Assembly: GCA_018065005.1 (NCBI GenBank)
Contig: JAGHUD010000011.1
Coordinates: 46,592 to 110,591 of the forward strand
Reading direction: 5' to 3'
Origin: Candidatus Physcousia equi
GTDB taxonomy: Bacteria > Bacteroidota > Bacteroidia > Bacteroidales > Bacteroidaceae
DNA: 64,000 nt
The notes under the pieces are model-generated. The model made no database searches. It was not told the DNA's origin and was given only the letters and a program-made list of their open reading frames with translations. The translations under genes and the position numbers were made by a program. Below are positions 17,201 to 24,774 of this stretch, piece after piece; positions within the stretch are counted from its first letter, which is position 1; every line of letters begins with the position of its first letter.

Positions 17201-17954
17201 CATCCGCGAGAAGGGCACAAACGGTGAGCGAGAGATGGCATACTCGCTTTGGCTGGCAGGCTTCGACGTGAAAGACGTGATGATGACCGACCTCGTGACC
17301 GGACGCGAGACGCTCGACGAGGTCAACATGATCGTCTTCTGCGGCGGATTCTCCAACAGCGACGTGCTCGGATCTGCCAAAGGATGGGCTGGAGCCTTCC
17401 TCTTCAACCCCAAAGCCAAGGAGGCACTCGACCGCTTCTATGCACGCCCCGACACGCTCTCCCTCGGCATCTGCAACGGTTGCCAGTTGATGGTTGAACT
17501 CGGTCTGCTCACCGGTCAGCCACAAGAACAGCCGCAGGACGGCTACTACGCCAAGATGCTCCACAACGACAGCCATAAGTTCGAGTCCACATTCCTCGGC
17601 CTGACCATTCCCACCAACCGCAGCGTGATGTTTGGCTCTCTGAGCGGCAACAAACTGGGCATCTGGGTGGCTCACGGAGAAGGTAAGTTCGACTTACCAC
17701 ACAACGAGGAGTCATACAACATCGTGGCTAAGTATTCCTACGACGAATACCCCGGCAACCCCAATGGCTCGGACTACAGCGTGGCAGGTCTCTGCAGCAA
17801 GGATGGACGACACCTGGCTATGATGCCACACCTCGAGCGCGCCATCTTCCCATGGCAGTGCGGCACCTACCCCACCAACCACCGCATGGACGAAGTAACG
17901 CCTTGGATTGAGGCTTTCGTAAACGCTAAGAACTGGATCCTTGAACACAAATAA
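14220..17954 (+). CDS. purL: Phosphoribosylformylglycinamidine synthase (large single-chain PurL)
   Basis: 1244 aa, the long form with synthetase and glutaminase in one chain. It converts FGAR plus glutamine and ATP to FGAM in purine biosynthesis. The synthetase half shows GFAQINSEHCRHKIFGG near residue 165 and AETHNFPTTVEPF with GTGGEIRDRMGGG near residues 245-275. The C-terminal class I amidotransferase has the nucleophile Cys in LGICNGCQLM (about residue 1087) and the catalytic His/Glu in VAHGEGKF. It has its own -7 box; its last codons overlap the only in-frame start of the first ChrA gene. Confidence 0.97.
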   Translation: MVIKFFKTPQNTIIATQSMAGINDADAQKLCWLYGGAEMLGNEQLEGYYIGPRREMITPWSTNAVEITQNMNLEGITRIEEYFPVKSADADHDPMLQRMYEGLNQEIFHVDIQPAPIQSITDLDAYNEQEGLALSPEEIGYLHNVEAQLGRSLTDSEVFGFAQINSEHCRHKIFGGTFIIDGEEKPSSLFQMIKQTTKEHPHKIISAYKDNVAFSEGPVVEQFAPQDHSTSDYFVIRNIDSVISLKAETHNFPTTVEPFNGASTGTGGEIRDRMGGGVGSWPIAGTAVYMTSYPRSEEEREWEQLLPVREWLYQTPRQILTKASNGASDFGNKFGQPLICGSVLTFEHKENEQEYAYDKVIMLAGGVGYGTKRECLKKEPQKGNKVVVVGGDNYRIGLGGGSVSSVDTGRYSSGIELNAVQRANPEMQKRANNLVRALCEEEVNPVVSIHDHGSAGHVNCLSELVEECGGLIDMTKLPIGDQTLSSKEIIANESQERMGLLIDEKHIEHVRQIAERERAPLYVVGETTGDAHFAFEQGDGVRPFDLDVAQMFGHSPKTIMTDETVERSYANVTYDVKNLNEYVSRVLQLEAVACKDWLTNKVDRSVTGKVARQQCQGELQLPLSDCGVVALDYRGRHGIATALGHAPQAGLANAAAGSVLSVAESLTNIVWAPLTDGLNSVSLSANWMWPCRSQKGEDARLYQGVQALSEFCIALGINVPTGKDSLSMTQKYPNGQKVISPGTVIVSSGGEVSDIRKVVSPVLAQDVPSTLYHIDFSFDQLRLGGSAFAQSQGCVGSDVPTVKDPEYFRNAFNAVQQLVGEGLLLAGHDISAGGLITCLLEMCFANTDGGLNISLDTYKTDDIVKILFAENPGVVVQVADKQKKLFKEILDKAGISYIKLGVPTDERLIQVNREGIEYQFGIDYMRDVWYSSSYLMDRHQSHNGCAQERFENYKQQPVEMNFNKDFTGKLAQYGLNPDRWKDGQNSAGAPKAAIIREKGTNGEREMAYSLWLAGFDVKDVMMTDLVTGRETLDEVNMIVFCGGFSNSDVLGSAKGWAGAFLFNPKAKEALDRFYARPDTLSLGICNGCQLMVELGLLTGQPQEQPQDGYYAKMLHNDSHKFESTFLGLTIPTNRSVMFGSLSGNKLGIWVAHGEGKFDLPHNEESYNIVAKYSYDEYPGNPNGSDYSVAGLCSKDGRHLAMMPHLERAIFPWQCGTYPTNHRMDEVTPWIEAFVNAKNWILEHK

Positions 17955-18579
17955 ACCGACCACCTCCCAACTAAAAGGGGGGGGAGACAAAAGGCAGACG
18001 GGCAACGTATCTGCTTCTTGTCTCCCCCACAAGGAGGCGGAAGAGAACTGGGACGCTTGGTCGCTCTTCCTGACGTTCTTCCACATCGGTCTTGTCACCA
18101 TCGGTGGAGGCTATGCCATGATTCCACTCATCGAGGAACAAGTGGTGAAGAAGAAGAAATGGGCAACGCAGGAGGAACTCATCGACCTCATGGCTGTGGC
18201 TCAATCGTGCCCCGGCATCTTTGCCGTCAACATCAGCATCTTTCTGGGACATAAACTGGGAGGCACAAAGGGGGCATTCATTGCCGCACTCGGCACTTCC
18301 CTACCCTCCTTCCTCATCATCCTCGCCGTTGCCATCTTCTTTCAGCAGTTTCGCGACTACGACCTCATCAATCGTGCCTTCCGCGGCATACGACCAGCCG
18401 TCGTTGCACTCATCGCGTGTCCTGTATTCAAAATGGCAAAGACAGCCAAAATCAACCGCTTCACCGTGTGGATTCCCATCGCCGCAGCGCTCGCCATCTG
18501 TCTGCTGGGCGTCAATCCCGTCTACGTCATCCTATTGGCAGGCATCGGTGGATTCCTCTGGGGAAAACTGATTGTCTGA
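17941..18579 (+). CDS. chrA: Chromate transporter subunit (short ChrA), first of a pair
   Basis: Up to 212 aa. The conserved domain begins only around residue 42 (LFLTFFHIGLVTIGGGYAMI, then PLIEEQVV), with AVAQSCPGIFAVNISIFLGH later; about six membrane helices follow. Short ChrA proteins act in pairs to export chromate or another oxyanion. The only usable in-frame start is TTG at 17941, overlapping the purL end. The first about 35 residues are encoded by an inverted repeat (17980-18028) and do not resemble the family, so the true N-terminus is uncertain. The second ChrA follows after 20 bases. Confidence 0.8.
   Translation: MNTNKPTTSQLKGGGDKRQTGNVSASCLPHKEAEENWDAWSLFLTFFHIGLVTIGGGYAMIPLIEEQVVKKKKWATQEELIDLMAVAQSCPGIFAVNISIFLGHKLGGTKGAFIAALGTSLPSFLIILAVAIFFQQFRDYDLINRAFRGIRPAVVALIACPVFKMAKTAKINRFTVWIPIAAALAICLLGVNPVYVILLAGIGGFLWGKLIV
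17980..18028 (+). other. Inverted repeat between purL and the chrA domain
   Basis: An 11-bp perfect stem (GGGGGAGACAA with TTGTCTCCCCC) enclosing a further GCAGA/TCTGC pairing. It begins with a run of eight G (17977-17984) and has no T-tract. It lies 25 bases after the purL stop and inside the open frame leading into chrA. Confidence 0.75.
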
Positions 18580-18599
18580 ACTGAATCTATCTTGTTCCT

Positions 18600-19172
18600 A
18601 TGATATTCCTGCAACTTTTCTGGACCTTCTTCAAGATAGGTCTCTTTGGTTTCGGAGGTGGCTACGCCATGATATCCATGATTCAAGGCGACGTGGTGAA
18701 CCACAACCATTGGCTCACGCCCGGACAGTTCACCGACATCGTAGCCGTGAGCCAATCCACACCAGGCCCCATCGGCATCAACTCCGCCACCTACGTTGGC
18801 TACAGCAGTGTGGTGAATGCTGGCTACTCACCCGTCGTCGGGTTTGTCGGCAGTCTCATTGCCACGATTGCCGTTGTCCTGCCCTCCTTCGTGCTCATGC
18901 TTCTCATCAGTAAATTTCTGATGCGCTACAAGAACCATCCCTCTGTCGAGCACACCTTCCTCGGACTGCGTCCCGCTGTGGTCGGACTGCTTCTTGCGGC
19001 TTCGCTCTTGCTCATGACAAGCGATAATTTCGGTTCGCCAAGCGAATGTTTCTGGCAGTTCCTTGTCTCTCTACTGCTCTTCTTCTTCACCATTGTTGCA
19101 CAAGGCATCTTCAAACTGGGTGCCATTCGCATCATCATCATCAGTGCTCTTGTGGGCATTGCATTGCTCTGA
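18600..19172 (+). CDS. chrA: Chromate transporter subunit (short ChrA), second of a pair
   Basis: 190 aa from ATG 18600. The motif FWTFFKIGLFGFGGGYAMIS at the N-terminus and AVSQSTPGPIGINSATYVGY near residue 55 are the ChrA signatures, with about six membrane helices. It pairs with the preceding short ChrA, with inverted topology expected between the two halves. Probably co-transcribed with it and possibly with purL. The substrate in anaerobes of this group may not be chromate. Confidence 0.88.
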   Translation: MIFLQLFWTFFKIGLFGFGGGYAMISMIQGDVVNHNHWLTPGQFTDIVAVSQSTPGPIGINSATYVGYSSVVNAGYSPVVGFVGSLIATIAVVLPSFVLMLLISKFLMRYKNHPSVEHTFLGLRPAVVGLLLAASLLLMTSDNFGSPSECFWQFLVSLLLFFFTIVAQGIFKLGAIRIIIISALVGIALL

Positions 19173-19298
19173 CAAGACAACCAGACAGAAGCTTAAAATC
19201 ACTTCTGCCGCAAAGCAAGGTGTCTGTGTCTGTGCTACGACAAAACCGGAAAACGAGATACAGAGTCAAACAGAAAGACAGAAACAACTATACCGCAG

Positions 19299-19408
19299 AA
19301 CGGCAACGGCGAAAACGAAAGATTGCAACGGAGAAAACTAAGGATTGCAACGGAGAAAACTAAGGATTGCAACGAAGAAAGCGAAAGATTTCAACGGAGA
19401 AAGCGAAA
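19299..19408. repeat. 22-bp tandem repeat array E (5 units)
   Basis: Units start at 19299, 19321, 19343, 19365 and 19387, each 22 bases; 19321 and 19343 are identical. Core GATTGCAACGGAGAAAAC. It matches the other arrays' unit at about 13 of 22 positions when aligned on GATT...GAAAC. It lies in the convergent gap after the chrA pair. 19173-19298 shows nothing else. Confidence 0.8.
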
Positions 19409-19425
19409 AGCGGAAAAAGAATAAC

Positions 19426-19458
19426 GCGCGCGTATATTTAATATAAATGTACGCGCGC
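19426..19458. terminator. Long CG-rich palindrome between convergent genes
   Basis: Arms 19426-19440 and 19444-19458 pair over 15 positions with a single G-T, loop ATA, ends of alternating CG. It sits between the end of the chrA pair and the end of the aldose epimerase gene and could stop transcription from both sides; no T-tract. Confidence 0.55.
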
Positions 19459-19496
19459 GCTATATTATATGATATGTGAAACGTTGGGTGAAGACC

Positions 19497-20414
19497 TCAG
19501 TCAAAGAGTTCGATGGTGTAGGTGTTGGACCATTGTTCGCCAGCCTTGACATGCTGCATGAAGGGACGGTCGGTGAACTCGCCATCGTAGGCAGGACCAT
19601 CGCAAACGCCATACCATGGCTCGATGCAGACGAAAGGACACTGTCCGCCTCGTGGTGCCCAAATGGCGATGACGGGCATCTCATGCGTGAGACGAACAAC
19701 GGGACGTCGCTCCTTGTCGAGCAGCGTGACTTCGCGGTTAAGACCACGAATGTCGAGGATGGTGTCGCAGTCGAAGGTGTGGTTGGTCAAGGGCAACAGA
19801 TTGCCTTCTTCGAGTTTGATGATGGTCTGCTCGATGTGGAGATGACCGTCAGGGAGAACGTCTTGCGAGACAAGCTCGGGCGTGTCGAACTGCAGATAGC
19901 CATGCACCTCATCGTCGGGATTGAAGCCAGGAATGAGGAATGCAGGGTGCGCACCCACGGAGAATGGCATGACACCCTCAGCCTCGCGCGATTCCACTTG
20001 CCAGGTGACACTTAGTTTGGCATCGTTCTCAATCTGGAAGATTTGGCGCAGTGCAAAGCGAAAGGGATAGTGCTGCAGCGTGTCGGGCGTGTCGGTAAGC
20101 TGCATCACAAGGCGATGGTTTCCCTTCTCGTCGCGCACCTTCTCGATGCGCTCCCATTTCATGTTGAGCGCCAAACCATGCTTGGGCATGGGATAGAACG
20201 CTCCGCTCACTTTGATTTTGTTGTCAAACGACTTGCCGATGGAAGGAAAGAGAATCGGGGCATGGCGCCCCCAGTATTCAGGGTCACCTGACCAGATGAC
20301 GGACTGTGCTTCGATGCTTTTGCGACCAAGCACTTGCAGTTCTGCTCCGTTCTCGCTCACGAGTGCCTGCAACTTATCGCTTGCATCACTCAGTATGGTG
20401 TAATCTTTTGCCAT
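19497..20414 (-). CDS. Aldose 1-epimerase family protein
   Basis: 305 aa, cytoplasmic. The galactose-mutarotase-like fold is indicated by NGAELQVLGRK near residue 19, APILFPSIGK near residue 52, KHGLALNMKWE near residue 78 and the catalytic-region FSVGAHPAFLIPGF near residue 150. LacX-like members interconvert alpha and beta anomers of hexoses; the exact sugar is unknown. It runs leftward with pflA upstream (121 bases away). Confidence 0.85.
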   Translation of the reverse strand: MAKDYTILSDASDKLQALVSENGAELQVLGRKSIEAQSVIWSGDPEYWGRHAPILFPSIGKSFDNKIKVSGAFYPMPKHGLALNMKWERIEKVRDEKGNHRLVMQLTDTPDTLQHYPFRFALRQIFQIENDAKLSVTWQVESREAEGVMPFSVGAHPAFLIPGFNPDDEVHGYLQFDTPELVSQDVLPDGHLHIEQTIIKLEEGNLLPLTNHTFDCDTILDIRGLNREVTLLDKERRPVVRLTHEMPVIAIWAPRGGQCPFVCIEPWYGVCDGPAYDGEFTDRPFMQHVKAGEQWSNTYTIELFD

Positions 20415-20535
20415 GGTTCTATGTTGGGTTATTTAGGTTTTCGTTTCTTTTTCGGAAGAGAAGGGTGGGTGATCAGAAGAGAGCGTCTTGCTGATTCGGG
20501 GAAGGCGGGTGGTTAGGAGGCAAAACAAGGCGTCG

Positions 20536-21339
20536 TCATTGCACCTTGCATGTCACATACTTTCGGAAGATGTCGCGTGCGTGCTCAGCCTGCTCGCGTG
20601 TCAGTCCCGGCACATCATGCAGGGGATACGGAATGCCCATGCTTTCGTATTTCTGTTCGCCCATCGTGTGATAGGGGAGCACCTCAACACGTTCCACCAC
20701 GGGATACTGCGCCACATATTGTGCCACAGCCTCAAGGTGCTCCTCATCATCGTTGATGCCTGGCGTCACCACATGGCGAATCCAAGTAGTCTTGCCCGTT
20801 TGCTGCAAGTAGTCAAGGAAGCGCGCATTGTTGTTGCGCGGCATCCCCGTGAGCGTATGGTGGAGTGCATCATCTGTTGTCTTGATGTCGAGCATCACAA
20901 GGTCGCACTCCTCAAGCGCAGTCTTCACCTCGTCGTTGAAGTAGCAGCCACTCGTGTCGAGACAAGTGTGCAGTCCGGCAGCGCGGCACAAGCGGAAGAA
21001 CTCCGCAAGGAAAGCAGCTTGCATCAGCGGTTCGCCGCCGGTTGCTGTCACACCGCCAGTGCGGATGAAAGTGCGGTAGCGCTCCACCTCAGACAGGAGA
21101 TCCTGAGCAGTCCATTCTCCGCGTCCTGAAGCAGAAACGTTCTTGATGCCCGCTGTAGAAGTCTGGACGTTGGTCTTCGCCACCTCAGCCTCGCCCGTTG
21201 CGAGCGAAGGCGACCAAGTGTCGGGATTGTGGCAGAACTGACAACGCATCGGGCATCCTTGAAAAAAGACTACAAAGCGAACGCCAGGTCCGTCCACCGT
21301 TCCAAAACTCTCCAGACTATGTATTCGTCCTTTTGTCAT
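20536..21339 (-). CDS. pflA: Pyruvate formate-lyase activating enzyme
   Basis: 267 aa radical-SAM enzyme. RIHSLESFGTVDGPGVRFV leads to the iron-sulfur motif CPMRCQFCHNP (CxxxCxxC) near residue 30, then TATGGEPLMQ near residue 100 and LDTSG. It installs the glycyl radical on pyruvate formate-lyase under anaerobic conditions. An about 25-residue Ser/Thr/Ala-rich insert lies between the iron-sulfur motif and the next conserved block (VERYRTFIRTGGVTATGGEP). The lyase gene itself is not next to it: upstream is a TPR-like exported protein and downstream an aldose epimerase. Confidence 0.92.
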   Translation of the reverse strand: MTKGRIHSLESFGTVDGPGVRFVVFFQGCPMRCQFCHNPDTWSPSLATGEAEVAKTNVQTSTAGIKNVSASGRGEWTAQDLLSEVERYRTFIRTGGVTATGGEPLMQAAFLAEFFRLCRAAGLHTCLDTSGCYFNDEVKTALEECDLVMLDIKTTDDALHHTLTGMPRNNNARFLDYLQQTGKTTWIRHVVTPGINDDEEHLEAVAQYVAQYPVVERVEVLPYHTMGEQKYESMGIPYPLHDVPGLTREQAEHARDIFRKYVTCKVQ

Positions 21340-21425
21340 TATCCTTTTGTTTTTCTCTGTTGCATTTCATGAAGAGCAGACCGTATTCAGTCGTGGCAGA
21401 AGAGTCGCGTCTGAGTCCGTTCTTC

Positions 21426-22751
21426 TCACCATTTCACACTGACGCCGAATCCCTTCACTTCCCGTCGGTCGATGGGCAATACGACGCGCCCGTTCTTTTC
21501 GCGGTACGGCACCATATTCTGCGCCGTGTATCCTTCGAGCACAATCTTGGCACCGCCTCTGTGGGCAGGTGAAGTGTTAAGACTGCGGTTGAGCGCATTG
21601 GCAAGTCCTGAGATGTCGCCACCACCACCTTGTGCGTCAGCCACAGTGCTCTTCATGTCGAACTTGCTGGCTTGTGCCACCTCCTTGAGCATATCCCCCA
21701 CGGGATCGCTTTCTTCGAGTTTCATTTCCTCCACGAAGGCAGCGTCTTTCATGATTTCAGCATGGATGTGTGCAGCCTCGTCGACATGGTCGCACTTGAT
21801 CAGAGCGCGACTAAGTTCGTAGTTAGTGATGTTCCTATCTTTAGGTGAGAAGCGAACAGCAAGCAGCGAGAGCTCCTTGCATCGCTGATACTCGTTGAGA
21901 TTGCCGTATGCCTCGACAAGCATGGCACACATGCCGCTGAGGGTCGTGCGCGTTTGCGCGTCTGCTTTGATTTCTCTCTTCCCCAGTTTGGTGTACACAT
22001 CCGACAAGAATGCCTCCACACCCTTCACCTCTTTGTGGAAGACGTCCATCTTGCCCGACTTTTGTGCACAGCGACACACCTCTGTGCCCGCCATGTAGCG
22101 AAAATAGAGCATGCCGTTCTTGTCCTCAACATCCTTGCAAGCCTCCCAAGCTGCGATGCTGCGCAGTCCGGCGTCCACCGCCTTTTCATACTGTTGGCTC
22201 TTTTGGCAAGCAAAACAGAGAGCAGCATAACCCGCCGTGCGCACCACTTCGATGTCCTCCAGATACTCTTGCATCACAGAGTCGTTGCGGTCCGCCTTCT
22301 GTTCAAATTCTTGGTATTCCTTCATCGACACTTCCAATTCCTCGACGAGACGTTCCTGCTGATCGTTGGCAGTGAAAACGTTTGTGAGGTTCAGTCGCAC
22401 AGTAGCGTCATAATAGAGCGCACGCACGATTCCTTGGCTGAGAGGTTCCTTCACGACCGCCTTTGCTTCTTCAAAAAGTTGCAGTGCTTGCTCTTTTGCG
22501 CCCACCTCGATTTGCATCACGCCCATATTGTGGAGCACCTTGAAGCGCAAGTCCCAGTTTTCGGGCATTTCGCGCACCGTTTTGTTCAGGAGCCAATAAT
22601 AGTTGTTGAACTTCGCCTCGTTGTTGGGTTCTTCCTTGATTCTTTCGAACATTTGCTCAAGGTTGGTCGTATCGGGCATCTCCTCCTGAGCCGCAGCTGT
22701 GGTGGCAAACAAGGATAGCGCCATCGCTGCGGTTAAAATAAGCTTTTTCAT
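21426..22751 (-). CDS. Exported TPR-like protein of unknown function
   Basis: 441 aa with a signal peptide (MKKLILTAAMALSLFATTAA, cleavage before QEE). The mature part is rich in Glu, Lys, Ala and Leu helices with spacing like degenerate tetratricopeptide repeats (GAKEQALQLFEEAKAVVK; QYEKAVDAGLRSIAAWEACK). The C-terminus after about residue 360 becomes Gly-rich. It is probably periplasmic. Own promoter at 22785-22816. I do not recognise a named family. Confidence 0.65.
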   Translation of the reverse strand: MKKLILTAAMALSLFATTAAAQEEMPDTTNLEQMFERIKEEPNNEAKFNNYYWLLNKTVREMPENWDLRFKVLHNMGVMQIEVGAKEQALQLFEEAKAVVKEPLSQGIVRALYYDATVRLNLTNVFTANDQQERLVEELEVSMKEYQEFEQKADRNDSVMQEYLEDIEVVRTAGYAALCFACQKSQQYEKAVDAGLRSIAAWEACKDVEDKNGMLYFRYMAGTEVCRCAQKSGKMDVFHKEVKGVEAFLSDVYTKLGKREIKADAQTRTTLSGMCAMLVEAYGNLNEYQRCKELSLLAVRFSPKDRNITNYELSRALIKCDHVDEAAHIHAEIMKDAAFVEEMKLEESDPVGDMLKEVAQASKFDMKSTVADAQGGGGDISGLANALNRSLNTSPAHRGGAKIVLEGYTAQNMVPYREKNGRVVLPIDRREVKGFGVSVKW

Positions 22752-22784
22752 GATGTATTTTGTTTATTTTTTTCGTCACCGCTA

Positions 22785-22816
22785 CAAAGATAGGCAAAAT
22801 CTTCTGTTTATGCAAA
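22785..22816 (-). promoter_or_regulatory. Promoter of the TPR-like gene
   Basis: TTTG (22813-22816) and TATCTTTG (22785-22792) on the minus strand, 20 bases apart, about 33 bases before the ATG. Confidence 0.65.
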
Positions 22817-22821
22817 AAAAA

Positions 22822-24774
22822 TCAAAGAAAACTCTTGCCGCCATTCAGTGCAGAGCCAGCAACCCGCGTGAGCACCACAGCACTCTGTGCAGGCACCACG
22901 AGCTGTCGGCGTGTCAGATGCGGAGCCTTGTCGCTGTGCAGAGCCACGCGCCAGGAAGCCGTCAAAGGCACTCCGGGCAGTTGGCGGAGCGAGACATCTC
23001 GGCAGCAGCTGTTCAGCACGACCATGATTCCTTGGCCGTAGACATACGCCACTACCCCTTTGCGTTTGATGGGCAGAAACTCCACGCTTTCGTCGCATAG
23101 CGAATGAAGTCGACGCCAGCGAATCAGGCGGCAGAAATAGTCGAACACGCCCAAGTGCTCAGCCTTGAGGTGCCAGGAGATGGCATTGACGGAATCGGGT
23201 TGGTTATAGCAATTACGCACGCCCTGCCGTTCTCTCATCATCTCGTCGCCACACCAGATGAAGGGAATGCCACGACTCGTCAGGACAACCGTGTAGGCCA
23301 GTTTCTGCAGTCGTTCGCGCTCCTGCAGGTCAGCCATCGGAGCCGTCATCCGAATGCGGTCTGCCAGACAGAGGTCGTCGTGACAACTCACATAGCTGAT
23401 CATCTGCGCCGGATGCGCCAGCCAGTCCATGGCAGCAGCAATGCCCTTCTGCAAGCCCGCGCAGTCCTTGCCTTGTCCTGTGAGGAAAGCACCGCGCCGG
23501 TCGTTGTTCCACGGTCCGCGCAGAGCATCTCGCAACTCATCGCCAAAGGCAGCCACACAACAGCCATTCTCATAGAGTTGGCGCATGTTTTGTTTCAGGG
23601 CAAGACGATCGGCGGGCAGTCCTGGCGCAGCTGCCGTCCACGCCTCCCCATAGACAAGAATGGTGGGGTCGATGGCAGCCAAGGCGTCTCGGATGGCACG
23701 CATCGTGTCCACATCGTGCAGCCCCATGAGATCGAAGCGAAAGCCATCCACATGATACTCGCGCACCCAGTGGAGCACACTCTCCACCATGAAGCGGCGC
23801 ATCATCGCGCGCTCGCTCGCCGTCTCGTTGCCACAGCCCGAACCGTTGCTGGGTCGGCATCTGCCCTGCGGATAAGAAGGTGTTTGCGACTTCTCTTCCT
23901 TCCAGCGAAAGAAGTAGTCGGGACAGGTGCGCTGCAGCGGACTTGACTCCAAAGAGTGCACATGGTTGTAGACCACATCCATGACCACACGCAGCCCTGC
24001 CCCATGCAGCGCCATCACCATTGCTTTGAACTCTCGGATGCGCACAGCTGGTGTGCGGGCATCGGTGCTGTAGGAACCCTCCGGCACATTATAGTTCATC
24101 GGGTCATAGCCCCAATTGTATTGCGGCACGTGCGGTGCAGCCTCGTCCACACTGCCAAAATCGAAGGAGGGGAGCAGATGGACGTGCGTCACGCCCATTT
24201 CCACCAGATGGTCAATGCCGCTGGGCAGTCCGTCTGCAGTGAGCACACCGTGCTCGGTGAGCGCCAGAAACTTTCCCTTATGCCTAATGCCGCTCTGCGC
24301 GTCAGCCGAGAAATCGCGGTGGTGCATCTCGTAGATGATGGCATCCGAGGGGCGGCGCAGCGGCGGTCGACGGTCTTGCGCCCATCCCTCCGGGTCCGTC
24401 TCGCGCAGGTCAAGCACCTGTGCCACCCGTCCGTTCACACCCACAGCCTTGGCAAAGATGCCCGGCGTCTGTCCCAGCTTGCGCCCCCTTGCGTCGGTCA
24501 CCTCAAAGGCATAGAACTTGCCGCGCAGGTCTGCCTCCACAGTCACCGCCCAGATCCCGGTGAGCGGGTCCATCGCCATCGGGTAGTTGAGGTAGCACAG
24601 ACTCCCGCGCCACATTCTTTGCGCATGGTGGACGCCTTCGCTGTCTTCATATATCCACACGCACACTGCGCTCGCCTCCGGGCTCCAGAGTTGAAAGCGC
24701 GTGTAGTCTGCCGTTGTCACCATCTCGCAGATCTGCCCGTTCGGCACGGGGTATGCATCGAAGTTTCGCTCCAT
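22822..24774 (-). CDS. pulA: Type I pullulanase (GH13 debranching enzyme)
   Basis: About 650 aa. It cleaves alpha-1,6 branches of pullulan, glycogen or starch. An N-terminal E-set/CBM48-like domain (about residues 10-115) precedes the TIM barrel. The motif YNWGYDPMNYNVPEGSYS near residue 220 is specific to type I pullulanases. The catalytic set is Asp in HVDGFRFDL, Glu in LVYGEAW and Asp in SYVSCHDD. No signal peptide, so it is probably cytoplasmic and acts on glycogen or imported oligosaccharides. The ATG at 24774 overlaps the preceding stop (TGATG); a GTG one codon earlier is possible. Confidence 0.93.
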   Translation of the reverse strand: MERNFDAYPVPNGQICEMVTTADYTRFQLWSPEASAVCVWIYEDSEGVHHAQRMWRGSLCYLNYPMAMDPLTGIWAVTVEADLRGKFYAFEVTDARGRKLGQTPGIFAKAVGVNGRVAQVLDLRETDPEGWAQDRRPPLRRPSDAIIYEMHHRDFSADAQSGIRHKGKFLALTEHGVLTADGLPSGIDHLVEMGVTHVHLLPSFDFGSVDEAAPHVPQYNWGYDPMNYNVPEGSYSTDARTPAVRIREFKAMVMALHGAGLRVVMDVVYNHVHSLESSPLQRTCPDYFFRWKEEKSQTPSYPQGRCRPSNGSGCGNETASERAMMRRFMVESVLHWVREYHVDGFRFDLMGLHDVDTMRAIRDALAAIDPTILVYGEAWTAAAPGLPADRLALKQNMRQLYENGCCVAAFGDELRDALRGPWNNDRRGAFLTGQGKDCAGLQKGIAAAMDWLAHPAQMISYVSCHDDLCLADRIRMTAPMADLQERERLQKLAYTVVLTSRGIPFIWCGDEMMRERQGVRNCYNQPDSVNAISWHLKAEHLGVFDYFCRLIRWRRLHSLCDESVEFLPIKRKGVVAYVYGQGIMVVLNSCCRDVSLRQLPGVPLTASWRVALHSDKAPHLTRRQLVVPAQSAVVLTRVAGSALNGGKSFL

